From DASUCS01 sp041166365 (GTDB lineage Bacteria > Actinomycetota > Acidimicrobiia > Acidimicrobiales > JACDCH01): a DNA stretch of 13,810 bases. The position numbers and the translations under genes were made by a program. The notes under the pieces are model-generated. The model was not told where the DNA came from, did no database searches, and was given only the letters and a program-made list of their open reading frames with translations. Numbering within the stretch: position 1 is the first letter of the stretch; every line of letters begins with the position of its first letter. The DNA is taken from positions 1-13,810 of the forward strand of contig JBEEFX010000058.1 in the NCBI GenBank assembly GCA_041166365.1. Reading direction: 5' to 3'. Below are positions 6,678 to 13,175 of the stretch, in pieces.

Positions 6678-7513
6678 GACCGTGATGTCGACTCCGCCGT
6701 GCGCATCTTGGCCGAGGCGTGCTTCGCTTCGTACAGCCGTTGGTCGGCGAACCGGTAGAGGTCGTCGACCGACGATGCTTCGTCGGGACACATCGCGAGC
6801 CCGGCCGTCCACGTGATGTCGGCGCCGCCCCCTTCGTGCCCGTGCAGGCGGTCGAGGATCGCGTCGATGGAGTTGGGGCCGTCGATGTGCAGCAGCAACG
6901 CGAACTCGTCGCCACCCACGCGCGCGGCGATGTCGCCCGCACGCAGGCCGTGTCGCAGATCCTCACCCACCTGTCGCAGGACGGCATCGCCGCCCTGGTG
7001 ACCGATGCGGTCGTTGACCGCCTTGAAGCCGTCGAGGTCGAGCAACACGAGCCCGAAGCTCCAGCCGTACCGAACGCTGCGGCTGATCGACGCTCCGAGG
7101 TGATCATCGAAGCCGCGCCGGTTGTAGAGGCCGGTGAGCGGGTCGTGCAACGACTCGTAGTGCAAGCGATCGAGGCGCAGCGCGACCTCACACAGCCGCG
7201 CGATGGCGTCGAGCTCCTCGGTCTCTTCGACGAGCGTGGGTTCGGTGTGGATGCCGGTGCCGCGGTTGAGCACGCCCGACGGCAGACGATCGAGCTCGAA
7301 CGGACGCCGCCCCGCGTTGAAGAGCTGGAGGCCGAGCACCGCATCGTTGAGGACGACCTGCGCCTCCTTCAGGTCCCATGCAGCAACGAGACGGTCGAGG
7401 CACGAGGCGATGAACGCGACGCCCGAGGGAGACGCGGAGAGCTCGTTGACGAGGTCGTTGAGGAGCGAGCGGCCGCGCGCGTCAGGCACGCCGTTCTCTC
7501 CAGGCTCCCGCAC
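6674..7513 (-). CDS. GGDEF diguanylate cyclase
   Basis: The 279-residue protein makes cyclic di-GMP from two GTP. The C-terminal GGDEF domain is complete: HDPLTGLYNRRGF (123-135), DLDGFKAVND, the active-site motif GGDEF (200-204) and the RAGD inhibitory I-site (191-194) exactly five residues before it, so the enzyme should be active and feedback-inhibited. The N-terminal ~110 residues look like a degenerate GAF-type sensor (LLNDLVNELSASPSGVAF, then VVLNDAVLGLQLFNAGRRP). There is no membrane segment, so it should be cytosolic. The GTG at 7513 is preferred because GGAGGAGG lies five bases upstream; an ATG at 7531 would add six residues but lacks a ribosome site. It is coupled to the 78-aa gene downstream and divergent from hrcA, with a BldD-box-like palindrome in its promoter region. 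Confidence 0.9.
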   Translation of the reverse strand: MREPGENGVPDARGRSLLNDLVNELSASPSGVAFIASCLDRLVAAWDLKEAQVVLNDAVLGLQLFNAGRRPFELDRLPSGVLNRGTGIHTEPTLVEETEELDAIARLCEVALRLDRLHYESLHDPLTGLYNRRGFDDHLGASISRSVRYGWSFGLVLLDLDGFKAVNDRIGHQGGDAVLRQVGEDLRHGLRAGDIAARVGGDEFALLLHIDGPNSIDAILDRLHGHEGGGADITWTAGLAMCPDEASSVDDLYRFADQRLYEAKHASAKMRTAESTSRS

Positions 7514-7567
7514 CCTTGCCTCCTCCGTCATCGCATCGCAACGAATCTGACATGAAAGGATTCCTCG

Positions 7568-7580
7568 TCACTGCGCGTGA
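7568..7580. promoter_or_regulatory. Candidate BldD-type operator between GGDEF gene and hrcA
   Basis: TCAC-TGCGC-GTGA has four-base inverted arms at the spacing of the Streptomyces BldD box (TNACNC[AT]GNGTNA) and matches seven of its nine defined positions. It lies 55 bases upstream of the GGDEF start and 107 upstream of hrcA. Read toward the GGDEF gene, its GTGA arm overlaps a possible -35 (GTGACG), where a bound repressor would block transcription. I found the same TCAC-N5-GTGA form only once more in the window, upstream of the bldD-like gene. Confidence 0.45.
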
Positions 7581-7581
7581 T

Positions 7582-7643
7582 CCCTGCTCTTACGTTCCGT
7601 ACGGAGAGTGTGACTTTACGTCCTAGATCCCCTGCGAGCAGGG
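7582..7643. promoter_or_regulatory. Nested inverted repeats in the hrcA upstream region
   Basis: CCCTGCTC (7582-7589) is complementary to GAGCAGGG (7636-7643), and the latter is half of a near-palindrome CCCTGC-GA-GCAGGG (7630-7643). Between them lies the perfect 10-base palindrome TCCGTACGGA (7596-7605). I see no CIRCE element (TTAGCACTC-N9-GAGTGCTAA), the usual HrcA operator. These repeats could be sites for another regulator or could fold in the leader RNA. Confidence 0.3.
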
Positions 7644-7686
7644 CATTCACAATCGGCGAGAGCCTACCGAACGCGGCCCTCGTGAA

Positions 7687-8709
7687 ATGGGGATCGGTAA
7701 CATCACAAGGCCGATGCTCGACGAACGAAAAGCCGCCATCCTCCGTGCGGTCGTGGAGGAGTACATCGAGACGGCCCAACCGGTGGGCTCGGGTCACATC
7801 GCGCCCGCCGTCAACGTTTCGTCGGCCACCGTGCGCAACGACATGGCGGCGCTCGAGCACGAGGGCTACCTGCGCCAGCCCCACACGAGCGCCGGGCGCG
7901 TACCCACCGACAAGGGCTACCGGTACTTCGTCGACACCCTTCGGGGTCCCGGCCACCTCGGTACGGCCCAGGTGCAGCAGGTGCGCTCGTTCTTCGCCAA
8001 GGCGCACGGCGAGCTCGAGCAGATGTTGCACAGCACCAGCCGCTTGCTCTCCGATCTCACCGAGCACACGGCCGTCGTGATCGGCCGGCCGCCTGAGGCG
8101 ACGTCCGTCCGTTCGGTGCAGCTCGTGGGTCTCGGCGGCGGGGTGGCGCTCGTGGTGCTCGTCATGTCGAGCGGCGCGATCGAGAAGCGCACGATCGAGC
8201 TCCCGACCGACACCGGAGACGATCGACTCGCAGCCGCCACGGCACACCTGACCCGCCACCTCATCGGCAGCCACCCGTCCGGCTTCCCGGCCAGCGTGCC
8301 CTCCAGCGGCGACCAGCTCACCGACGGCCTCGCGACCGCGGCGATCGCCGCATTGCGCGGCGTCCACGACGCCGACGAGCAGATGTTCATCGGCGGAGCC
8401 TCCCGAATGGCACTCGCGTTCGACGCCGTCGAGACGGTGCGCGAGGTGCTCGGCATCCTCGAGCAGCAGTACGTGGTGGTCACCGTGCTGCGCGACGTCC
8501 TCGACCGAGGGCTGCAAGTGGCCATCGGTGCCGAGACCGGCCTGGAGACGCTGGCCGAGTGCTCGCTCGTGGTGGCGCCGTACGAGATCGAAGGCGAGGA
8601 GGCGGGCACGATCGGTGTGCTCGGCCCGACGCGCATGAACTACCCACAGGCACTCGCAGCGGTTGCCGTCGTGAGCAAGCGGCTCAGTCATCATCTGACC
8701 GAGGGCTGA
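7687..8709 (+). CDS. hrcA: Heat-inducible transcription repressor HrcA
   Basis: HrcA represses chaperone genes by binding CIRCE operators and is kept folded by GroEL. The 340-residue product has the N-terminal winged-helix domain (MLDERKAAILRAVVEEYIET, then SSATVRNDMAALEHEGYLRQPHTSAGRVPTDKGYR). A GAF-like core follows, and the family ending EEAGTIGVLGPTRMNYPQALAAV. The start at 7687 gives nine extra residues. The ATG at 7714, preceded closely by AAGG, would begin MLDERK as in many homologues and may be the true start. dnaJ follows after one base, forming the common hrcA-dnaJ operon. No CIRCE is visible in its own promoter region, so autoregulation is not supported here. Confidence 0.95.
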   Translation: MGIGNITRPMLDERKAAILRAVVEEYIETAQPVGSGHIAPAVNVSSATVRNDMAALEHEGYLRQPHTSAGRVPTDKGYRYFVDTLRGPGHLGTAQVQQVRSFFAKAHGELEQMLHSTSRLLSDLTEHTAVVIGRPPEATSVRSVQLVGLGGGVALVVLVMSSGAIEKRTIELPTDTGDDRLAAATAHLTRHLIGSHPSGFPASVPSSGDQLTDGLATAAIAALRGVHDADEQMFIGGASRMALAFDAVETVREVLGILEQQYVVVTVLRDVLDRGLQVAIGAETGLETLAECSLVVAPYEIEGEEAGTIGVLGPTRMNYPQALAAVAVVSKRLSHHLTEG

Positions 8710-8710
8710 C

Positions 8711-9835
8711 GTGCGGGACTACTACGAGCTGCTCGGCGTCCGGCGCGACGCCACCCAGGACGACATCAAGCGGGCCTTCCGGCGCCGCGCGATGGAGCTC
8801 CACCCCGACGCCAACCCCGACGACCCTGAAGCCGAGTCGCAGTTCAAGGAGGTCGCGCTCGCGTACGAGGTTCTCTCCGATCCGGAGCGGCGGCAGCGCT
8901 ACGACATCGTGGGTCCCGAAGGCGCGGCCGCGTCGGCGGGAAACGACGCCTTCAACTTCAACAGCAACTTCGGGAGCCTCGGCGACATCTTCGACGCCTT
9001 CTTCGGAGGCAGCGCCGGCGGTTTCGCGGGCGGCGGGCGCGGCGGACCGCCGCGCGGCCAAGACCTCGAGGTGGTTGCCGAGATCGACTTCGAACGAGCG
9101 GTCTTCGGGGGCGAGCATCCGGTCACCGTTCGCACCGCGATCGCGTGCGAGACCTGCCAAGCCACTGGCGCGGCCCCCGGGTCCGCGGCGCAGCAGTGTC
9201 CCCAGTGCGGTGGAAGCGGGCAGGTGCGCCGCGTCCGGCAGTCGATCCTCGGCCAGATGGTCACCGCCGCCGCCTGCAGCAACTGCGGGGGCATGGGGCA
9301 GGTCATCGAGCAACCGTGCCCGGACTGCCGCGGAGAGGGCCGCCAGATCCAGGACAAGACGTACACCGTCGACGTACCTGCCGGGGTCGACACCGGCTCG
9401 ACGCTCCGCCTCGGAGGGCGCGGCGCGGCCGGCATTCGCGGCGGGGGCTATGGCGACCTCTACGTCCACGTGAAGGTCGGCGCTCATCCCCGCTTCCAGC
9501 GACAGGGCTACGACCTCGTCCACGAGTTGCACGTGCCCTTCACCCAGGCGGCGCTCGGCGCGCAGTTCGCGTTCGAGACCCTTGACGGCACCGAGGACCT
9601 CGTGCTGCCGCGCGGGACGCAGACCGGACGCGTGTTTCGCCTGCGGGGTCGGGGCGTGCCACATGTCGAAGGCCGCGGCCGCGGCGATCTCCTCGTGCAG
9701 ATCGTCGTCGACACGCCCACCGAGCTCTCCAGTGAGCAAGAGGAGATGGTTCGTCAGTTGGCCGAGCTGCGCGGTGACGACGTCGCTCCCGCGGACAGCG
9801 GCTTCTTCTCGCGCATTCGCTCCGCGTTCAAGTAG
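8711..9835 (+). CDS. dnaJ: Chaperone DnaJ, type A (DnaJ2-like)
   Basis: DnaJ delivers unfolded proteins to DnaK and stimulates its ATPase. The 374-residue product has the J domain with HPD at 31-33, a Gly/Phe-rich linker (about 80-112), and a zinc domain with all four cysteine pairs (146/149, 163/166, 189/192, 203/206). The C-terminal substrate-binding domains follow. The first zinc motif is CETCQATG, where alanine replaces the usual glycine of CxxCxGxG; the metal ligands are unaffected. The GTG start follows the hrcA stop by one base and gives the standard MRDYYELLGV. Pairing with hrcA rather than dnaK-grpE points to the second actinobacterial DnaJ. The rsmE gene begins directly after its stop codon. 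Confidence 0.95.
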   Translation: MRDYYELLGVRRDATQDDIKRAFRRRAMELHPDANPDDPEAESQFKEVALAYEVLSDPERRQRYDIVGPEGAAASAGNDAFNFNSNFGSLGDIFDAFFGGSAGGFAGGGRGGPPRGQDLEVVAEIDFERAVFGGEHPVTVRTAIACETCQATGAAPGSAAQQCPQCGGSGQVRRVRQSILGQMVTAAACSNCGGMGQVIEQPCPDCRGEGRQIQDKTYTVDVPAGVDTGSTLRLGGRGAAGIRGGGYGDLYVHVKVGAHPRFQRQGYDLVHELHVPFTQAALGAQFAFETLDGTEDLVLPRGTQTGRVFRLRGRGVPHVEGRGRGDLLVQIVVDTPTELSSEQEEMVRQLAELRGDDVAPADSGFFSRIRSAFK

Positions 9836-10531
9836 GTGGAGCCTTCGGGCAAAGCCCATGTCTTCGTCACCGATCTCGACACGCTCGAGCTGACCGACGA
9901 CGATCATCATCACCTGTCGCGGGTGCTGCGCTTGCGGACCGGCGACGAGCTGACCGCGAGCGACGGCGGCGGTCGTTGGCGCCGATGCCGGTTCGATGCA
10001 CCACTCGACCCGCTCGGAGAGATCCAGCGCGACGCCCCGCCGCAACCGGAGATCACGATCGCGTTCGCGTTGGTGAAAGGCGAACGGCCGGAGTGGGTGG
10101 TGCAGAAGCTCACCGAGGTGGGCGTGGACCGGATCATCCCGTTCACCGCCGAGCGATCGGTCGTGCACTGGGATGCGGACAAGGCCCTTCGCAATCACAC
10201 CCGCCTGCTGGTCGTGGCTCGGGAAGCGGCGATGCAGAGCCGGCGCGCGTGGCTTCCGACCGTCGAGCCGATCGCCACCTTCGACGACGTCGCCCGGCGC
10301 CCGGCCGCGGCGCTCGCCGAGCGCGGGGGAGGGCCACCGACTCTGGCCCATCCCGTCGTGCTCATCGGGCCCGAGGGCGGGTGGTCGGAGCGTGAGCGAG
10401 GGGCCGGGCTCGCGGCGCTCGGGCTCGGACCGACGGTGTTGCGGGCCGAAACCGCCGCCATCGTGGCCGGCGCGGCGCTGTCCGGTCTGCGCTCGGCACG
10501 CTCCGAATCGGTCGACGGTCACGGAGGGTGA
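9836..10531 (+). CDS. rsmE: 16S rRNA (uracil-1498-N3)-methyltransferase
   Basis: RsmE methylates U1498 in the decoding region of 16S rRNA using S-adenosylmethionine. The 231-residue product has an N-terminal PUA-like part (HVFVTDLDTLELTDDDHHHLSRVLRLRTGDELTASDG). The SPOUT methyltransferase domain has FALVKGERPEWVVQKLTEVGVDRIIPFTAERSV, the cofactor-knot motif VVLIGPEGGWSERE (about 178-191) and LGPTVLRAETAAI near the end. The GTG at 9836 abuts the dnaJ TAG with no gap, so the genes are read as one unit; this neighbourhood (hrcA-dnaJ-rsmE) is common in Gram-positive bacteria. Its last codons overlap a candidate BldD operator. Confidence 0.93.
   Translation: MEPSGKAHVFVTDLDTLELTDDDHHHLSRVLRLRTGDELTASDGGGRWRRCRFDAPLDPLGEIQRDAPPQPEITIAFALVKGERPEWVVQKLTEVGVDRIIPFTAERSVVHWDADKALRNHTRLLVVAREAAMQSRRAWLPTVEPIATFDDVARRPAAALAERGGGPPTLAHPVVLIGPEGGWSERERGAGLAALGLGPTVLRAETAAIVAGAALSGLRSARSESVDGHGG
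10519..10531. promoter_or_regulatory. Candidate BldD-type operator upstream of the bldD-like gene
   Basis: TCAC-GGAGG-GTGA matches eight of nine defined positions of the Streptomyces BldD box. It overlaps the rsmE stop codon and ends directly against the -35 hexamer of the promoter candidate at 10532, a position suited to autorepression. BldD is known to bind its own promoter in Streptomyces. Confidence 0.5.
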
Positions 10532-10561
10532 TTGCCCCGGGTATGCCGTTCCGTTTAGATT
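10532..10561 (+). promoter_or_regulatory. Candidate promoter of the bldD-like gene
   Basis: TTGCCC (10532-10537) and TAGATT (10556-10561) are spaced by 18 bases, and each matches the sigma-70 consensus at four of six positions. A start near 10568 would leave a ~55-base leader containing a small hairpin (GGCAG 10576-10580 with CTGCC 10588-10592) and a ribosome site GGGAGA (10609-10614). This would let the gene be transcribed separately from hrcA-dnaJ-rsmE. Confidence 0.45.
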
Positions 10562-10621
10562 GCCCGGTTGGGGAAGGCAGTGGGTGGCTGCCCTGGGCCA
10601 AACCCGACGGGAGACAACGGC

Positions 10622-11149
10622 GTGCCAGACGAGGAACAGCTCGAGGATCCGACCGGATACGGTCGCAAGGTCGGCGAGCGGCTTCGGGCAATTCGCCGGC
10701 AGAAGGGGCTGTCGCTCCAAGATGTCGAGGCTGCGTCCGATCAGGAGTTCAAGGCGTCGGTGCTCGGCGCGTACGAGCGGGGTGAGCGGGCGATCTCCGT
10801 GCCCCGTCTTCAGCGCCTCGCTCGCTTCTATGCCGTACCGGTCGACCAGTTGCTGCCGCGTGAAGAAGGCGAAGGCACCGCCGACGTAGTCGATCTCACC
10901 GAGTCGTCGGCTCGGGACCTGCGGGTGAGCATCACCATCGATCTCGGTCGCCTGCGCGATCTCGACTCGCCGGCTTCGCAGATGCTCGTTCGCTACCTGC
11001 AGATGATCCAGGTGCAGCGGCAGGACTTCAACGGGCGCATGCTGACCGTGCGGCGCGACGACCTCCGGGCCATCGCGTGCATCCTCGACACCAGTCTCGA
11101 CCAGGCCGTCGACCGCCTCGACGACCTGGGGCTGTGCCTCACCAGCTGA
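10622..11149 (+). CDS. bldD: BldD-type, c-di-GMP-responsive transcription regulator
   Basis: BldD of Streptomyces is a repressor of development that dimerises around a cyclic di-GMP tetramer. This 175-residue protein has its full layout: an N-terminal XRE-type helix-turn-helix (GERLRAIRRQKGLSLQDVE, then GAYERGERAISVPRLQRLARFYAVPVDQLLP, residues 18-79), a linker, and a C-terminal domain (about 100-165). The c-di-GMP signature RxD-X8-RxxD is intact at R133, D135, R144 and D147 (RQDFNGRMLTVRRDD), as in BldD RGD-X8-RQDD. The GTG at 10622 is chosen for the GGGAGA seven bases upstream and because the protein then starts just before the HTH. Its own upstream region has a promoter and a BldD-box-like palindrome. 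hemW overlaps its 3' end by 16 bases. The regulon is unknown. Confidence 0.88.
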   Translation: MPDEEQLEDPTGYGRKVGERLRAIRRQKGLSLQDVEAASDQEFKASVLGAYERGERAISVPRLQRLARFYAVPVDQLLPREEGEGTADVVDLTESSARDLRVSITIDLGRLRDLDSPASQMLVRYLQMIQVQRQDFNGRMLTVRRDDLRAIACILDTSLDQAVDRLDDLGLCLTS

Positions 11150-12240
11150 CACCGTTCGGGTACTACGTCCACGTCCCGTTCTGCGCGCGGCGATGCGACT
11201 ATTGCGCCTTCGCCACCTGGACTGATCGCAGCCACCTCGTCGATCGTTACCTGAACGCGTGTCGAGCGGACATCGAGCGCATGGCGCCACAGCTGCCGTC
11301 AGCGACCAGCGTGTTCTTCGGAGGCGGCACGCCGTCACTCGTTCCCGCCGGTCTGCTCACGAGCGTGCTGAACGCGATTCCGCGAACACCTGAAGCGGAG
11401 GTCACGGTCGAGTGCAACCCGGACACGGTCACTCCCGAGCTCTTCGCTGCGTACCGGGCTGCAGGCGTCACACGTGTTTCGCTCGGCGTGCAGTCGATGG
11501 TGCCGCACGTACTGGAGGCACTCGGACGTACGCACGATCCGCAGAACGTTCGTCGGTCGGTGGACATCGCGCGCGAAATCGGCTTCGAATCGTTCAACGT
11601 CGACCTCATCTACGGAGGCGCCGGCGAATCGCTTCATGACTGGCGCCGAACGCTCGAAGAAGCACTCGACCTCGAGCCGCCGCATGTGAGCGCATACGGG
11701 TTGACGGTCGAGCCGGGAACGCCGTTGGCCGACGACACCGCTCGCCATCCCGACGACGACGATCAAGCCGACAAGTACGCGATGGCCACGGACATGTTCG
11801 CCGCCGCCGGCCTGCAGTGGTACGAGATCTCCAATTGGTCCCGTCCGGGGCACGAGTGCCGTCACAACCATCTCTACTGGAGTCAGGGCGAGTATCTCGG
11901 TGTCGGATGTGCCGCGCACTCGCATCGCGACGGACGGCGTTGGTGGAACGTGCGCACTCCGGAGCGGTACATCGATGCCATCGAGCAATCGCGCTCGCCA
12001 GAGGCAGGCAGCGAGTGTCTCGGCGAGGAGGAGCGCGCGATCGAGGCTCTGCAACTCGCGCTGCGCACGGCGGCGGGTGTTCCGGCGGATGCGCTGCCCG
12101 CGGACGACGAGCTGGTCGATCTCGTCACGCCCGACGGCCACGGTCGCGTGGTGCTGACGCTGAAAGGTCGTCTGCTCGCCAACGAAGTTGCATTGCGTCT
12201 TCGTCAGCCCGGAGCGACGGCAGGAAGCACGATCACCTGA
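11134..12240 (+). CDS. hemW: Heme chaperone HemW (radical SAM)
   Basis: HemW is a radical SAM protein that binds heme and is thought to insert it into respiratory enzymes. It was long annotated as oxygen-independent coproporphyrinogen oxidase. The 368-residue product has the cluster motif CARRCDYCAF (C17, C21, C24), of the form CxxxCxxCxF seen in HemW, whereas true HemN has a fourth cysteine. Then come FFGGGTPSLV, TVECNPDTVT, RVSLGVQSM, NVDLIYGG, SAYGLTVEPGTPL, and HNHLYWSQGEYLGVGCAAHSH, which belongs to the C-terminal HemW domain. The GTG at 11134 is the nearest in-frame start ahead of YYVHVPFC and overlaps the bldD-like gene by 16 bases, suggesting coupling; its ribosome site is weak. Confidence 0.9.
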   Translation: MPHQLTPFGYYVHVPFCARRCDYCAFATWTDRSHLVDRYLNACRADIERMAPQLPSATSVFFGGGTPSLVPAGLLTSVLNAIPRTPEAEVTVECNPDTVTPELFAAYRAAGVTRVSLGVQSMVPHVLEALGRTHDPQNVRRSVDIAREIGFESFNVDLIYGGAGESLHDWRRTLEEALDLEPPHVSAYGLTVEPGTPLADDTARHPDDDDQADKYAMATDMFAAAGLQWYEISNWSRPGHECRHNHLYWSQGEYLGVGCAAHSHRDGRRWWNVRTPERYIDAIEQSRSPEAGSECLGEEERAIEALQLALRTAAGVPADALPADDELVDLVTPDGHGRVVLTLKGRLLANEVALRLRQPGATAGSTIT

Positions 12241-12288
12241 CCCGTGAAAAGCAGGGCCTGCTCCGGCCAAGAAAATTCATCTTAGGTA

Positions 12289-12317
12289 TCGAAAAATACG
12301 AAGAAGTGGTCTAATCT
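12289..12317 (+). promoter_or_regulatory. Candidate promoter for a leaderless HTH gene
   Basis: TCGAAA (12289-12294) and TAATCT (12312-12317) are spaced by 17 bases in an unusually AT-rich patch (about 12270-12320). The -10 ends eight bases before the ATG at 12326, so transcription would begin at or within a couple of bases of the start codon. There is no Shine-Dalgarno sequence. Leaderless transcripts of this form (TANNNT just before ATG/GTG) are common in actinobacteria. Confidence 0.5.
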
Positions 12318-12325
12318 CTCAAGCC

Positions 12326-12553
12326 ATGGCTGCGGACATCCGATGGCTTTCGACCGCCGAAGCCGCCAAACGACTGGGGATCACCCCACGTACCTTGTAT
12401 CGCTTCATTGACCAAGGTGACATTCCCGCCTACCGGTTCGGGCGTGTCATCCGGCTCAAGGAAGACGAGGTCGACGGTTTCATCGAGCACTGTCGCATCG
12501 AGCCCGGCACCCTCGAGCACCTCTATCCCGAGCCCGTCGAGCAGGCCAAGTAG
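12326..12553 (+). CDS. Small excisionase-family (MerR-like) HTH DNA-binding protein
   Basis: The 75-residue protein carries one winged helix-turn-helix of the excisionase/HTH_17 type: LSTAEAAKRLGITPRTLYRFIDQGDIPAYRFGRVIRLKEDEVDGFI (about residues 8-53), followed by a short acidic tail. The same fold is used by phage excisionases and by small actinobacterial regulators such as BldC. No integrase or phage gene is nearby, so a chromosomal regulator is more likely than an excisionase. It probably has its own promoter and a leaderless mRNA. Its stop lies eight bases from that of the convergent downstream gene. Targets are unknown. Confidence 0.8.
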   Translation: MAADIRWLSTAEAAKRLGITPRTLYRFIDQGDIPAYRFGRVIRLKEDEVDGFIEHCRIEPGTLEHLYPEPVEQAK

Positions 12554-12561
12554 CCGAAGCG

Positions 12562-13149
12562 TTAGACGAGGCTCACCTCGGCGATCGCGGTGATGGCCAC
12601 GTAGGCCGCCGCTCTCGGCTCGCCGTCGAGTCGCACGGTCACGAGATCGCGGCCGACGCTGCGGAGCTCACCGGCGATCCCGTCGGCGTCGGCGACCGTC
12701 ACGATCAGCACTCGCGGCCGGTCGACCGCCAGCACGCTCAGCATCTCCGCCATGCCGATCTCCGCCTGCACTGCTCGATCGCCGATCGGCCCTGCGCTGC
12801 GGGAGTCAGGACGCACGGATCCGATGCCGGAATAGGCGAGGAGCACGTCGCGTCCGCCGCTCGTGCGCAGCGCGCAGAAGTCGGCTGCGACTGCGGCGAT
12901 TGCGCCCCGATGGCGCCGTCCACCGCGTCCGTGGATCACGACCGGCGTGCCCTGCTCCGCCAAGTCGACCAGCACGCCCACGAAGGTCGCCGATTCATCG
13001 GCTTGGAGCCGCAGCCACCGTTCGCGCGTTCGCGCTGCTGCCGAGTCGGCGCTTCGGGCATCGGCCACCCACCGTTCGAGACGGGCTGAAAGATCCGGTC
13101 CGCCCAGCAGACCGGCGCCCGGTGGCACCGCAGGGCGGGGCTCGTCCAC
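12562..13149 (-). CDS. Unrecognised protein with two Sm-like beta-barrel modules
   Basis: I cannot assign a named family to this 195-residue cytosolic protein. It begins with a Pro-rich leader and a charged helix (about 20-52, LERWVADARSADSAAARTRERWLRLQ). Two similar segments follow: 56-114 (helix VGVLVDLAEQG, then VVIHGRGGRRHRGAIAAVAADFCALRTSGGRDVLLAYSGIGSV) and about 132-193 (helix MAEMLSVLAVD, then VLIV...AGELRSVGRDLVTVRLDG...YVAITAIAEV). Each has the helix-plus-five-strand pattern and the G-x3-6-V-x2-D spacing of Sm/LSm or SH3-like barrels. The first has a basic loop (GRGGRRHRG) that could contact RNA. It starts with GTG, 26 bases from the divergent phoH. RNA binding is inference only. 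Confidence 0.7.
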   Translation of the reverse strand: MDEPRPAVPPGAGLLGGPDLSARLERWVADARSADSAAARTRERWLRLQADESATFVGVLVDLAEQGTPVVIHGRGGRRHRGAIAAVAADFCALRTSGGRDVLLAYSGIGSVRPDSRSAGPIGDRAVQAEIGMAEMLSVLAVDRPRVLIVTVADADGIAGELRSVGRDLVTVRLDGEPRAAAYVAITAIAEVSLV

Positions 13150-13175
13150 CGCCCAACGGTACGCTTTGCGCGATC
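13150..13175. promoter_or_regulatory. 26-base divergent intergenic region with overlapping -10 candidates
   Basis: The only room for promoters between the two divergent GTG starts is 26 bases. TACGCT (13160-13165, plus strand) lies ten bases before the phoH GTG. TACCGT (complement of 13156-13161) lies six bases before the minus-strand GTG. They overlap around GGTACGC. Neither gene has a ribosome site, which fits two leaderless mRNAs from mutually exclusive promoters. The -35 elements would lie inside the opposite genes, and I see no strong ones. Confidence 0.35.

Noticed and set aside
10562..10621. Riboswitch in the leader of the bldD-like gene
   Set aside because: Only a five-pair hairpin is visible in a short leader; there are no c-di-GMP riboswitch features that I can recognise.
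8684..11338. A minus-strand open frame of 884 codons opposite hrcA's end, dnaJ, rsmE and bldD
   Set aside because: Long antisense frames are expected opposite GC-rich genes. Its translation is low in complexity and rich in Arg, Ala and Gly with no recognisable domain, while the plus strand holds four clear families.
11134..12240. Oxygen-independent coproporphyrinogen oxidase HemN
   Set aside because: The cluster motif has three cysteines followed by phenylalanine (CxxxCxxCxF) and the length is about 370 residues, which fits HemW.
12250..12276. Rho-independent terminator after hemW
   Set aside because: AGCAGG/CCTGCT has a one-base centre and GGCC/GGCC is a four-base stem; neither is followed by a T run.
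12326..12553. Phage or plasmid excisionase marking an integrated element
   Set aside because: There is no integrase, att-like repeat or phage gene around it. The same fold is common in chromosomal actinobacterial regulators.
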